A stretch of DNA of 64,000 nt. Source: Phocaeicola massiliensis B84634 = Timone 84634 = DSM 17679 = JCM 13223. Lineage in GTDB: Bacteria > Bacteroidota > Bacteroidia > Bacteroidales > Bacteroidaceae. This document shows positions 34,866 to 44,341 of this stretch, piece after piece. Numbering within the stretch: the stretch's first letter is position 1; the number at the start of each line of letters is the position of its first letter. Location: assembly GCF_000382445.1 (NCBI RefSeq), contig NZ_KB905475.1, forward strand, positions 1-64,000, written 5' to 3'. Both the position numbers and the translations under genes were made by a program. Below the pieces are notes generated by a model. The model did not search any database. It was not told the DNA's origin and worked only from the letters and a program-made list of their open reading frames with translations.

Positions 34866-34876
34866 ATTATCTCCTC

Positions 34877-35908
34877 ATGGCTAAGATTCTGGTAATCCGT
34901 TTTTCTGCAATCGGCGATGTGGCGATGACCATTCCGGTGATTTATTCGTTTGCCGTTCAGTATCCTCAACACCAAATTACAGTGTTGAGCCGCAATACGC
35001 TTGCACCTTTGTTTGACGGATTACCTCCCAATATCACTTTCCATGGAGTGGATTTAAAGGGAGAGCATGCAGGAATCATGGGATTGGAATGGATATACAA
35101 GGATCTGAAGAAAGAGCATTTCGACGCCGTAGCAGATTTCCATGATGTATTGCGCAGTAAATATCTGCGAATAAGATTCAGACTGGCCGGCGTGAAGGTA
35201 GCGCATCTGGACAAGGGACGCAGTGGAAAAAGGAAATTGGTACGTGCCAGAAACAAAGTGATGGAATGGCAAAAGTCGTCATTCCAACGATATGCCGAGG
35301 TATTCCGGAATATAGGTTATCCGGTAAAATTAAATTTCCAATCGCTTTTCGGCAAGGGCAAGGGAAATATCTCGTGCATGCAGCCGCTGACGGGTGACAA
35401 AGGCACGGACAAATGGATTGGCATTGCTCCGTTTGCCGCCCATGTAGGCAAGATTTATCCCTTATCCAAGCAAGAGCAGGTAATCAGCTTGCTGTCTGAA
35501 CGCAAGAATACGAAAATCCTGCTGTTCGGAGGAGGAGCCAAAGAGATTGAAGTACTGGCAAAATGGGAACGTCAATATCCCAACGTTATATCCACGGCAG
35601 GTAAACTGACACTGAACTCGGAACTGGCACTTATGAGCCATCTGGACGTTATGTTGTCTATGGACTCTGCCAATATGCATCTGGCATCATTGGTAAACAT
35701 TCCGGTGGTCTCCATTTGGGGTGCCACACATCCATACGCCGGATTCATGGGATGGAAACAATTGCCCGACAACGCCGTACAGGTGGATTTACCATGCCGC
35801 CCCTGTTCCATTTTCGGGAATAAACCCTGTTGGCGCAAGGACTATGCATGTCTGCAAGGAATCACTCCCGAAATGGTAGTGCACCGTATTGAACAGGTTA
35901 TCGTTTAA
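34877..35908 (+). CDS. GT9 family glycosyltransferase (heptosyltransferase-like)
   Basis: The 343-residue GT-B protein begins AKILVIRFSAIGDVAMTIPV, the classic ADP-heptose:LPS heptosyltransferase start. It also has MSHLDVMLSMDSANMHLASL and PVVSIWGATHP near the nucleotide-sugar site. A Cys-rich end (PCRPCSIFGNKPCWRKDYAC) is typical of GT9. It probably adds a heptose or similar sugar to the LPS inner core at the cytoplasmic face. It lies between DUF4254 and a kinase-like gene with short gaps. Confidence 0.9.
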   Translation: MAKILVIRFSAIGDVAMTIPVIYSFAVQYPQHQITVLSRNTLAPLFDGLPPNITFHGVDLKGEHAGIMGLEWIYKDLKKEHFDAVADFHDVLRSKYLRIRFRLAGVKVAHLDKGRSGKRKLVRARNKVMEWQKSSFQRYAEVFRNIGYPVKLNFQSLFGKGKGNISCMQPLTGDKGTDKWIGIAPFAAHVGKIYPLSKQEQVISLLSERKNTKILLFGGGAKEIEVLAKWERQYPNVISTAGKLTLNSELALMSHLDVMLSMDSANMHLASLVNIPVVSIWGATHPYAGFMGWKQLPDNAVQVDLPCRPCSIFGNKPCWRKDYACLQGITPEMVVHRIEQVIV

Positions 35909-35929
35909 AAAAAGAATAAACCATACTCT

Positions 35930-36679
35930 ATGAAAATTGTAATTCATCCCGATTTTATGCAAACTGCCGATTTTATCAAGCAGCTACCCCAACATTTCGC
36001 ACAAGAAGGAGAGCTGCTGTATGAAGGTAGAAACGAAGTCAGACGTTATCGGGTGAAGAACGAATGGTTGGTAGTAAAAAAATATAAGCAACCTAATATC
36101 ATTCAACGGATTGTTTACACTTTTTTCAAGAAAAGCAAAACGGAACGGGCTTACCTTTTTGCCGGCATGCTGCGCAAGAGAGGATTTGACACCCCGCACG
36201 AAGTGGCTTATATTGAAAAGAAAAGAGGAGGATTGTTTCTGGACGGCTATTTTATCTCTACCCAATGCGACTTCCCTCCCCTGTCCAAAGTGCTGTGGCA
36301 ACGCCGGTTCGACAAACATGCCGCAAACGAGTTGGCTGCGTTCATGGTGCAACTGCACGAAAAAGGAGTATTACATGGCGACTTAAACCTGACCAACATA
36401 CTTTATTGCACAGACAATGACGGTCATTATCATTTCACTTTAATTGATACCAACCGTTCCAAGTTTAAATGTGCTCTCACCCGAAAAGAGTGTCTGGAGA
36501 ACTTGAAGCGTCTCACACACAGCAAAGCACTCCTGCGATATGTGGTAATGCAATATGCCAATTTAAGAGGATGGCCTCCAAGAGAATGTGCTTTGGAAGT
36601 ATTTCAATTCCTTCTCCAGTTTGAACAGAAACGACGAAGAAAACGCAGGCTTCAGGCATTAATCGGAATAAAAAAGTAA
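35930..36679 (+). CDS. LPS core kinase-like protein (Kdo/heptose kinase fold)
   Basis: The 249-residue protein has a eukaryotic-type kinase fold, with WLVVKKY (nucleotide-binding Lys), HGDLNLTNIL with catalytic D151, and LIDTNRSKF with the metal-binding D173. It belongs with RfaP/InaA/KdkA-like LPS kinases that phosphorylate Kdo or heptose. Position between a GT9 and an LpxL-like gene supports phosphorylation of the inner core. The acceptor sugar cannot be read from the sequence. Confidence 0.82.
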   Translation: MKIVIHPDFMQTADFIKQLPQHFAQEGELLYEGRNEVRRYRVKNEWLVVKKYKQPNIIQRIVYTFFKKSKTERAYLFAGMLRKRGFDTPHEVAYIEKKRGGLFLDGYFISTQCDFPPLSKVLWQRRFDKHAANELAAFMVQLHEKGVLHGDLNLTNILYCTDNDGHYHFTLIDTNRSKFKCALTRKECLENLKRLTHSKALLRYVVMQYANLRGWPPRECALEVFQFLLQFEQKRRRKRRLQALIGIKK

Positions 36680-36685
36680 CAGACA

Positions 36686-37606
36686 ATGAAGGTAGTATAT
36701 TATATTGTATTTTTCTTTTGGTACTTGCTTTCGCTTTTACCATTACGCTTCTTATATATTTTTTCCGATGTACTCTACTATCCGCTCTATTACTGTATTC
36801 GCTATCGACGTAAGGTGGTTCGGCAAAACCTCACCGGCTCTTTCCCCGATAAGAATGAAAAAGAACTTATCCGTATCGAGAAGCAATTTTATCACTTCTT
36901 TTGCGATTATATGATAGAGACAATCAAGTTGTTTTCTATCTCGAAAAAACAATTAAAGCGAAGGATGACTTTCGGAGGAATAGACGAGATAGTAAAGAAA
37001 CTGGAAGAAGAGAATAAGAACTTCTGCTTTATTTATTTGGGACATTATTGTAACTGGGAATGGATTGCCTCTCTGCCCTATTGGGTACCGGAAGATATAC
37101 TGTGCGGACAAATATACCACCCGCTATACAACAAAGCCTTCGACCGGCTCTTCCTTCGCCTGCGCAACCAGTTCGGCGGCGAATGCATCTCGATGAAGGA
37201 GACGCTCCGCCGAATCATCGAATTGAAACGCGCCAAGCAGAAAACAATCATCGGCTTTATCTCCGACCAAGCTCCGAAGTGGAACAGCATCCACCATTGG
37301 ACAGACTTCTTCCATCGTGAAACTCCGGTATTCATCGGAACGGAGAAAATAGGTAAACAGGTAGATGCCTTGATTTATTATGCCGATGTGAAACGGATAA
37401 AGAGAGGATATTACCATTGCGAGTTCAAACAACTGACCGATAACGCCAAAGCTGTGCCCGATTTCCAACTGACAGATATGTATATTCATAACTTGGAACG
37501 TATGATAAGCGCAGTGCCTCAATATTGGTTATGGAGCCACAAACGCTGGAAACGTACCAAAGAAGAGTGGATAAGAAGACAACAAGAAGAAAAAGAAAAG
37601 AAGTGA
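36686..37606 (+). CDS. LpxL/HtrB-type lipid A acyltransferase
   Basis: This 306-residue enzyme has an N-terminal membrane segment (YYIVFFFWYLLSLLPLRFLY). The HX4E active site is H120-E125 in GHYCNWEW, and further conserved runs are ISDQAPKW and VFIGTEKIGKQ. It should add a secondary acyl chain to lipid A at the inner membrane. It starts 6 bases after the kinase gene and ends 2 bases before glf, so the cluster is likely co-transcribed. Confidence 0.88.
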   Translation: MKVVYYIVFFFWYLLSLLPLRFLYIFSDVLYYPLYYCIRYRRKVVRQNLTGSFPDKNEKELIRIEKQFYHFFCDYMIETIKLFSISKKQLKRRMTFGGIDEIVKKLEEENKNFCFIYLGHYCNWEWIASLPYWVPEDILCGQIYHPLYNKAFDRLFLRLRNQFGGECISMKETLRRIIELKRAKQKTIIGFISDQAPKWNSIHHWTDFFHRETPVFIGTEKIGKQVDALIYYADVKRIKRGYYHCEFKQLTDNAKAVPDFQLTDMYIHNLERMISAVPQYWLWSHKRWKRTKEEWIRRQQEEKEKK

Positions 37607-37608
37607 CA

Positions 37609-38718
37609 ATGAAGGAGTATGATTATTTAATAGTAGGCGCCGGATTGTTCGGAGCCGTATTCGCACACGAAGCCCGATGTGCCGGCAAGCGTTGCCTTGT
37701 CATTGACAAGCGCGGCCAACGCGGAGGCAACTTATACTGCGAAGACGTGGAAGGCATACATGTACACAAATACGGCGCGCACATTTTCCACACAGACAAT
37801 AAAGAAGTATGGGATTATGTGAACAGCTTTGTGAAGTTCAACCGATACACCAATTCTCCTTTGGCTCGTTTCGGAGATAAATTATACAATCTTCCTTTCA
37901 ATATGAATACTTTCTATCAGCTATGGGGAGTAAAAACCCCGGCAGAAGCGAAGGAGAAGATAGAAGAGCAACGCCGGGAGTTTGCCCATATCACCGAGCC
38001 TGCCAATCTGGAAGAACAGGCTTTGAAACTGTGCGGAAAAGACATTTACCGCTGTCTGATAAAAGGGTATACAGAGAAACAATGGGGCAGGGCGGCCACC
38101 GAATTACCTGCATTCATCATCAGACGTATTCCTTTCCGCTTTGTATATGATAATAATTATTTCAACGATGCTTATCAGGGCATCCCCAAAGGCGGATACA
38201 ATGTATTGATTGATGCCCTGCTGGAAGGTATTGACGTGCGCCCGGGCACAAACTACTTCGAGCATCGCGAAGAGTTAAATGCATTGGCAGACAAAGTGCT
38301 CTTCACCGGATGTATCGACGAGTATTTTGATTTCTGTTGCGGCCGTCTGGAGTACAGAAGCCTGCGTTTCGACCATCAACTGTTGGACACGGAAGACTTC
38401 CAAGGCAATGCAGTGGTGAATTATACCGAACGCGAAGTTCCCTACACACGCATCATCGAACATAAGCATTTTGAATACGGCACACAGCCCGTCACTGTCA
38501 TCACTTATGAGTATCCTGACGATTTCCAACCGGGCAAAGAGCCTTATTATCCCGTCAATGACAAACGAAACACTGAAATATATCAGAAGTATAAAGAGCT
38601 GGCCCAACAACTCCCTAACGTTCTGTTCGGCGGACGGTTGGCGCAATACGCATACGCTGACATGGACGATACGGTCAATGCAGCACTTACATTATGGAGA
38701 AAACAAACAAGGAACTAA
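37609..38718 (+). CDS. glf: UDP-galactopyranose mutase
   Basis: Glf is a flavoenzyme that converts UDP-galactopyranose into UDP-galactofuranose in the cytoplasm. The 369-residue protein starts MKEYDYLIVGAGLFG with the FAD Rossmann motif, then GGNLYCED and HKYGAHIFHTDN, as in all Glf proteins. A longer frame from 37525 overlaps the acyltransferase and lacks similarity, so the ATG at 37609 is chosen. A galactofuranosyltransferase-like gene lies 1.2 kb downstream, so the envelope glycan should contain galactofuranose. Confidence 0.96.
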   Translation: MKEYDYLIVGAGLFGAVFAHEARCAGKRCLVIDKRGQRGGNLYCEDVEGIHVHKYGAHIFHTDNKEVWDYVNSFVKFNRYTNSPLARFGDKLYNLPFNMNTFYQLWGVKTPAEAKEKIEEQRREFAHITEPANLEEQALKLCGKDIYRCLIKGYTEKQWGRAATELPAFIIRRIPFRFVYDNNYFNDAYQGIPKGGYNVLIDALLEGIDVRPGTNYFEHREELNALADKVLFTGCIDEYFDFCCGRLEYRSLRFDHQLLDTEDFQGNAVVNYTEREVPYTRIIEHKHFEYGTQPVTVITYEYPDDFQPGKEPYYPVNDKRNTEIYQKYKELAQQLPNVLFGGRLAQYAYADMDDTVNAALTLWRKQTRN

Positions 38719-38729
38719 AACTTTAACTT

Positions 38730-39801
38730 ATGAACAAAGCAAAAAGGAAGAATATTTTAATCGATCTATCCGACTTAAAGCATCCTAATTGCGGATTCGG
38801 ACAAATAGCTATTAATTACTCAAAACGATTTGCAAACTTACCAATAGAAGGGCTGCATTTTTTTTATTTGCTGCCCAACTGTTACCCAAAAATCCATAGC
38901 AAAAATGTAACATCCGTACTGGTAAGAAACAGAAAAATCAGGAAATGGTTTCCATTCACTCTTCCCAAAGTAGATATATGGCATTCTGTAAACCAATATA
39001 ATAAATTATATCGACAGAGTCCAAAATTTATATTTACCATACATGATTTAAACTTCTTATTTGAACAAGAAGGACAGAAGAGACAAGAATTTCTTCAAAG
39101 AATACAACAGAAGATAGATAAAGCAACTATCATAACAACTATTTCTCATTATGTTGCAGATGAAATAAAAAAAATACACTAACTTAAATGGAAAAGAAAT
39201 CCGTGTTATCTATAATGGAGTAGAAAGAATAGATCAACAAGAAGGCAAACAACCGAAATTTGCAACAGGTCGTCCTTTTTTCTTCACTATCGGAGAAATA
39301 CGTACCAAAAAGAACTTCCACTTGTTGGTAGATGTTATGAAGTTTTTACCCGAATATGATCTCTATATCTGTGGAAAAGACAGTTTCCAATATGCAGACG
39401 AGATAAGAACACAAATCAAAGAGAAAGCAGTCGGAAATGTGTTTGTAACAGGTATGATAGAGCAAACAGAAAAAATATGGCTGTATCGTAATTGCCAAGC
39501 CTTCTTATTCCCCAGTAGAGGTGAAGGATTCGGGTTGCCGGTCATCGAAGCCATGCAATTCGGGAAAGCTGTATTTATATCAAACTACACATGTCTCCCG
39601 GAAATCAGTAACGGTTTTGCTTTTATTTGGGAAAAGTTGGAACCGGAAGCAATGGCAAAAAGCATTCGGAAGAACCTACCCTTATTTTATGAACAAAAAG
39701 AAAAAATTGACCAAATGAAAGAACATGCATACTCTTTCAGTTACGAAAAACATATAAAAGCATACATAGATTTATACCATGAATTACTGTCAGCAGAATA
39801 A
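38730..39801 (+). pseudogene. GT4 glycosyltransferase interrupted at an A8 tract
   Basis: Two frames together make one GT-B family-4 transferase of about 357 residues. The first (38730-39182) ends HYVADEIKKIH then TAA. The second frame continues TNLNGKEIRVIYNGVERID and contains the donor-site motif FPSRGEGFGLPVIEAMQFG. The shift lies in a run of eight A (39167-39174). With seven A the text reads EIKKYTNLNGKE without a break. Slipped-strand phase variation, a sequencing error or a genuine null are all possible. It lies 11 bases after glf. Confidence 0.85.
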
Positions 39802-39858
39802 TTCTGTGTATTTACTGATATTCTTTAAAGAAATCGTCGTAAATACAAAAAATCTCTG

Positions 39859-39866
39859 TAATTTTG
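39859..39866 (+). promoter_or_regulatory. -7 box before the galactofuranosyltransferase-like gene
   Basis: TAATTTTG matches TAnnTTTG and lies 43 bases before the ATG at 39910, in a 108-base gap. It suggests the last genes of this cluster have their own promoter. Confidence 0.4.
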
Positions 39867-39909
39867 TTCAAATAAACTTTCAGAGAATTAAACGAAAGGA
39901 TAAATATAG

Positions 39910-40932
39910 ATGAACTGCTACCTGTCACGCAATTACAAAGGACTGTCCAGTGCCGGAAATAAGGCAAAGACAGATATTGAACAGATTATGAAAGACCTGT
40001 CTTTCAAAAATGTAGGACTTAAGCAGACAACTTACAGAAACAAGGTGCTTTCATTCCTCTTCACTTTAGCCGGAGTCTTGAAAGCCCCTTTCTGCCTACA
40101 CAGAGGAGACTATCTGGTGCTTCAATATCCGTTAAAGAAATATTTCACCTTTGTCTGCAACATGGCCCATCAAAGAGGAGCTAAAGTCATTGTGATTATT
40201 CATGACCTAGGCAGTTTCCGCCGTAAAGCATTGACGGTAAAACAAGAAATAAGCCGATTGAACCATGCCGACTACATCATAGCACACAACGAGAAGATGA
40301 AAAAATGGCTGGAGGATAACGGATGCAAGGCTAAACTTGGCGTCTTGGGAATCTTCGATTATCTGTCGGAGACATCGGCTGCTCCCAAACAAAACACAGA
40401 AAAACCATACAGCGTATTATATGCCGGAGCGTTGAGCCCCCGTAAAAATGCATTTCTTTACGAAGTGGGAGCGTTTGTGCATTCTTTCAGCCTGAATTTG
40501 TATGGCAACGGCTTTGAAATAAATCAGGCAAAAGGGAAAGAACATTTCAACTATATGGGATTTGTGAAGTCTGATGATTTGATAGCCACAGCCCAGGGAG
40601 ATTTTGGCTTGGTATGGGACGGCACTTCTGTCTCTACCTGCACCGGAGACTTTGGAGAATATCTGCAATACAACAATCCTCATAAAACATCCCTGTATAT
40701 CCGGTGCCAATTGCCTGTCATCATTTGGAAACAAGCTGCATTAGCAGATTTTGTACGCGAGAACGGCATCGGAATATGTGTGGATTCTCTAGAAGAGCTG
40801 GAGAAGATTTTAAATACATTAAGTGAAGAGGAATATGCAGAAATGAAAAAAAGGACGGCAAAGATAGGAGAACGGTTAAGTCAAGGCTATTTTGTACGAA
40901 AAGCCTTACAGGAAGCTATTGAGCGTCTTTAA
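39910..40932 (+). CDS. Galactofuranosyltransferase-like GT-B protein
   Basis: The 340-residue protein resembles the Bacteroidota beta-1,6-galactofuranosyltransferase group. It has SSAGNKAKTDIEQIM near the N-terminus, VIIHDLGSFRRK, VLYAGALSPRKNAFLY, and FGLVWDGTSVSTCTGDFGEYLQYNNPHKTSLYI in the nucleotide-sugar half (quoted loosely by region). The presence of glf in the same cluster, which supplies UDP-Galf, supports the assignment. It would act at the cytoplasmic face of the membrane. Confidence 0.75.
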   Translation: MNCYLSRNYKGLSSAGNKAKTDIEQIMKDLSFKNVGLKQTTYRNKVLSFLFTLAGVLKAPFCLHRGDYLVLQYPLKKYFTFVCNMAHQRGAKVIVIIHDLGSFRRKALTVKQEISRLNHADYIIAHNEKMKKWLEDNGCKAKLGVLGIFDYLSETSAAPKQNTEKPYSVLYAGALSPRKNAFLYEVGAFVHSFSLNLYGNGFEINQAKGKEHFNYMGFVKSDDLIATAQGDFGLVWDGTSVSTCTGDFGEYLQYNNPHKTSLYIRCQLPVIIWKQAALADFVRENGIGICVDSLEELEKILNTLSEEEYAEMKKRTAKIGERLSQGYFVRKALQEAIERL

Positions 40933-40969
40933 TATGTTCCTAAAGAAATAACTAATAAAACAATATCTC

Positions 40970-41668
40970 ATGATACCTAAAATTATCCATTTATGCTGGT
41001 TCAGCAATGACCCTTTCCCGGTAGAAATAAAAGTTTGCCTGGATACATGGAAACGCATACTACCTGATTTTCAGGTAAAACATTGGACGTATCAAGATGC
41101 CAAAGCCATAGGTTGCCGTTTTATAAACGAAGCATTAGAGGCCAGAAAATGGGCTTTTGCCGCCGATGCCGTACGTTTTTATGCTATATACAATGAAGGG
41201 GGAATCTATATGGATAGTGATATCTTTATCTTGAAACGCTTCGACCATCTTATACCGGAGCATGGCTTTGTCACCTTTCAGGAAAATGAGATGACACAGT
41301 TGCAAGCGGCTTTCTTCATGGGAGAGAAAGGAAACGCATTCTGCAAGGAAGTCTTTGAGTATTACAATTCAAACCCCTTTTTAAATCCCGACGGCACTTA
41401 TAATACCATTATATCTCCCATCACAATGTACGATGTTGCCAAGAGAAGAGGTTATCTGCCCGAAGACAAGGAGCAACATCTGCCCGATGATATCATTATT
41501 TACCCGGCGCATTATGTAATCCCGCGACACAAATATCCCACTACCCCCGATACGTTCGCCGAGCACCGGATTTTCGGTAGCTGGAGAAAACGTAAGCCGG
41601 GTAGAAAGATTGAACTCTTTATCAAACATGCAATAGCTACCGTCAGATATGCAGTATTCAGACGGTAA
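40970..41668 (+). CDS. GT32 family glycosyltransferase (DXD, Och1-like)
   Basis: The 232-residue protein begins MIPKIIHLCWFSNDPFP. It has WAFAADAVRFYAIYNEGG then IYMDSDIF, where the DSD is the metal and nucleotide-sugar binding DXD motif of GT32. Such enzymes add mannose, galactose or similar sugars to capsule or LPS glycans. It is the last gene of the + strand group, converging on the GT2 gene at 41703. Confidence 0.88.
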   Translation: MIPKIIHLCWFSNDPFPVEIKVCLDTWKRILPDFQVKHWTYQDAKAIGCRFINEALEARKWAFAADAVRFYAIYNEGGIYMDSDIFILKRFDHLIPEHGFVTFQENEMTQLQAAFFMGEKGNAFCKEVFEYYNSNPFLNPDGTYNTIISPITMYDVAKRRGYLPEDKEQHLPDDIIIYPAHYVIPRHKYPTTPDTFAEHRIFGSWRKRKPGRKIELFIKHAIATVRYAVFRR

Positions 41669-41702
41669 TACACCTAAAAATGTATTACACGTCTGTTGCC
41701 AA

Positions 41703-42488
41703 TTAAAGATATTGATCGATTCCTTCAGGGCACTTAATGACTCCATTCCTGTTGTTTTCTTCGAATATCTTTTCATTGGCGCTCATGTCTTTTTTGGTGG
41801 AAGCAGCTTTATGATGGATATGGTATTCTATAGCTTTGAATTTTATGAAACGCTTTTTTATACCTAAACGACGCAAACGTGCCGGAAGATCAATGTCCTC
41901 ATATCCATACCCCAAGAAGCGTTCATCATAGCCATTGACATTTAAAAGGTCCTGCTTCCAAAATGAGATATTACATCCTCTCTCTTTCTGATTCTGTTTG
42001 TAAAAAAAGAATAGAGGCGTAAGCCACGGCAAGCGCAATACATTCAGTTTCCGGCACACGCCTTGAGTGAAAATAGATAACTGATAATCTTGCCGTTGAA
42101 GTAGCCGCTTCAACAGTTTCTCATTTATTTTGCCCCGGCTTCCAACTAAAAAACATCCCGGAGTAGCTTCGGTAACATGGTCTTCGATGAAATGCGAATG
42201 CATGATGATATCTCCATCAATCTCTATTATATAGTCACCTTCGCAAACTGCAAATGCTTTATTCATGATAATGCACTTACGCCATCCATTATCTTCGTGC
42301 CATACATGTTTGATGGGACAAGGAAAATGATTCTTAAATTCTTCAATCAGCAACTTGGTATCCGAACGTGAACCATCATCAGCTATTATAACTTCTGTGG
42401 GTATTACAGTCTGTCGCGTTACACTTAACAGACACAAACCTAGTGCTTCTTTCCAATTATAAGTTGAAATAACTAAACTTACTTTCAT
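41703..42488 (-). CDS. GT2 family glycosyltransferase with galactosyltransferase-type C-terminal domain
   Basis: This 261-residue GT-A protein has SLVISTYNWKEALGLCL, the nucleotide site IIADDGSRSDT, the DXD-type IEIDGDII, and a GT7-like C-terminal motif GYDERFLGYGYEDIDLPARL. This two-domain form is seen in galactosyl- or N-acetylgalactosaminyltransferases. It resembles the protein at 49808-50635 (both have IADDGS and KHVWHEDNG), suggesting paralogues. It is convergent with the GT32 gene. Confidence 0.87.
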   Translation of the reverse strand: MKVSLVISTYNWKEALGLCLLSVTRQTVIPTEVIIADDGSRSDTKLLIEEFKNHFPCPIKHVWHEDNGWRKCIIMNKAFAVCEGDYIIEIDGDIIMHSHFIEDHVTEATPGCFLVGSRGKINEKLLKRLLQRQDYQLSIFTQGVCRKLNVLRLPWLTPLFFFYKQNQKERGCNISFWKQDLLNVNGYDERFLGYGYEDIDLPARLRRLGIKKRFIKFKAIEYHIHHKAASTKKDMSANEKIFEENNRNGVIKCPEGIDQYL

Positions 42489-42813
42489 GCTTTTATTGTT
42501 TTATCGAGCCATTAACCTTATAGCAACATACTATTAACCTTGGAGTATTGGCATGACTAAAGAATTTAAATAATTACTATTCAAAACAAATATATCCAAC
42601 TTACGTCACTACAAACATCCACGATATACGAAGAAGTTCTACACATAAGCCCCCTTTTTCATCATCTACTCTTTGAATACCAACAGCAACAAAGTTATCA
42701 ATAAAAAACAACTAAACCATTATTTACCATTATTTTTTATATAGAAACGTATCCATAAACGCCGACATGCCCTGTTGCATCCCGTTCCGCCGCGTTATCC
42801 TCCGGGATTCCTA

Positions 42814-42907
42814 TCCCTAAGCACTCCGTTCCATATCCCTAAGTACTTTCACTTACTATCTCTCAACGGTTGAGAGATAGAACATGGGGCAGAAAAAGGC
42901 TTAGGGA
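42814..42907. repeat. Nested inverted repeats in the 42.5-43.2 kb gap
   Basis: TCCCTAAGC (42814-42822) pairs with GCTTAGGGA (42899-42907). Inside lies a perfect 12-bp dyad, CTATCTCTCAAC with one central base (42856-42880). CTATCTCTCA is shared with the structured gap near 10.74 kb. No gene is supported between 42489 and 43015. Confidence 0.55.
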
Positions 42908-43015
42908 AAAGCAAACGGGAGCTTAATGGGAGGGAGAGGAAGGCTTAACAGGCAATGCAGTGCATCAGTGATGTTGCGTATGCATACGAATACATAAATA
43001 TGCCAAGATTCATTC

Positions 43016-43155
43016 ATCGGTGCTATTTTAGGGGTGGAAGAACCTACAGATGAACAACTTCATGTACTGATGGAACGGTTGGAATAGCTGCGCATGAAAG
43101 TTCTCGTCGTGCAGAACTAGAGCTTAAGCGTAGGATGAGCTGTCAAAAAAATTAT
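43016..43155 (+). pseudogene. Decayed remnant of a small Bacteroides protein
   Basis: One frame reads IGAILGVEEPTDEQLHVLMERLE then TAG (43085-43087). After a shift the text continues AAHESSRRAELELKRRM. This EEPTDEQL..EEARR..LKR pattern is that of a short hypothetical protein common in Bacteroides. No intact start is present and the frame is broken, so it is a relic. Confidence 0.35.
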
Positions 43156-43177
43156 TGAAAGCATATACTAATTAAAC

Positions 43178-43333
43178 ATGGAAAAAACTCTTCCACTGGT
43201 TGATAGAACTCATGCTTATGATAATTCTGTTGAAAACCAAACACCTCTATTGTTATTCCGCACAATAGATGGTTCTCTTTACAAGCAACATGTAGAAGGA
43301 ATTCCCGAATGGGCACCGTTCTTATTGAAATAA
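43178..43333 (+). CDS. Possible 51-residue protein
   Basis: A short frame starts ATG at 43178 (MEKTLPLVDRTHAYDN) and ends TAA at 43331-43333. It overlaps the last 55 bases of the epimerase gene on the other strand. No family is recognised and the ribosome-binding signal is unclear; it may be part of the same decayed region. Included only as a candidate. Confidence 0.2.
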   Translation: MEKTLPLVDRTHAYDNSVENQTPLLLFRTIDGSLYKQHVEGIPEWAPFLLK

Positions 43334-44340
43334 GATTCAAACCACTCATACATCCGTTGTATCCCATCTTGTATCTCCGTACTGGGAGCATATTGGAAAT
43401 CTTCTTCCAGACGGGTGGTATCTGCATACGTGCAAGTCACATCACCCGGCTGCATCTCTTCGTACCGGCAAACAGCCTCTTTGCCCGTGGCACGCTCTAT
43501 GCAGTGTATAAAGTCCATCAGCTCTACCGGACGGGAATGTCCGATATTATAAACCCTAAAGGGAACTTCCGCCTCGTAAGGCTTACTTCCGATGATGTGT
43601 ACCACTGCCTGAATAATGTCATCGATGTAGGTGAAATCGCGGCGCATCTTTCCATGATTGAACACGCGGATGGGCTCTCCCTTCGTAATTGATTTCATAA
43701 AGAGATACGGCGCCATATCCGGTCGACCCCACGGCCCGTAGACGGTGAAGAAGCGAAGACCGGTGGCGGGAATATGATAAAGATTGCTGTAAGCATGCGC
43801 CATCAGTTCATTCGACTTCTTAGTGGCAGCATACAGACTGACCGGAGTATCGGTCATATCAGTTTCGCAGAAAGGCACTTTCTCATTCATACCATACACA
43901 CTGCTGGAGCTGGCATAGACCAAATGCTCTATATGGTGATGACGACAGGCTTCCAGAATATTAAGGAACCCCATCAGGTTGCTTTCTGCGTATGCATAGG
44001 GATTGACAAGGGAATAACGCACTCCCGCCTGTGCCGCCAGATTACATACAATGTCGAAGTGTTCCGCATCAAACAGCGCAGCCAGCAAGTCACGGTCTGT
44101 GATATCGCCTTTCACAAAACGATAGTTGGAATATAATGTGCTGACAGTAAGTCGGCCTTCCTCTATGTTCTCCCGCTGGATGCCACATAACTCTTTCAGA
44201 CGGCCATACTTCAGATTGACATCATAATAATCGTTCAGATTATCAATGCCCACCACTTCATTGCCTTGCTCTGCCAATGCCTTCACCAGAAAAGAGCCGA
44301 TGAAGCCGGCTGCTCCTGTCACTAATATTCTTTTCATCAT
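43279..44340 (-). CDS. UDP-glucuronate 4-epimerase-type NAD-dependent epimerase
   Basis: This 353-residue extended SDR has NAD-binding GAAGFIG, AAQAGVRYS, and YAATKK with the catalytic Tyr and Lys. It also has DNLNDYYDVNLKYGRL and GPWGRPDMAPYLF, typical of UDP-glucuronate 4-epimerases (making UDP-galacturonate). It starts one base before the LAB_N protein's stop, so it is last in the - strand operon. It probably supplies the nucleotide sugar used by the neighbouring transferases. Confidence 0.88.
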   Translation of the reverse strand: MMKRILVTGAAGFIGSFLVKALAEQGNEVVGIDNLNDYYDVNLKYGRLKELCGIQRENIEEGRLTVSTLYSNYRFVKGDITDRDLLAALFDAEHFDIVCNLAAQAGVRYSLVNPYAYAESNLMGFLNILEACRHHHIEHLVYASSSSVYGMNEKVPFCETDMTDTPVSLYAATKKSNELMAHAYSNLYHIPATGLRFFTVYGPWGRPDMAPYLFMKSITKGEPIRVFNHGKMRRDFTYIDDIIQAVVHIIGSKPYEAEVPFRVYNIGHSRPVELMDFIHCIERATGKEAVCRYEEMQPGDVTCTYADTTRLEEDFQYAPSTEIQDGIQRMYEWFESYFNKNGAHSGIPSTCCL

Positions 44341-44341
44341 C

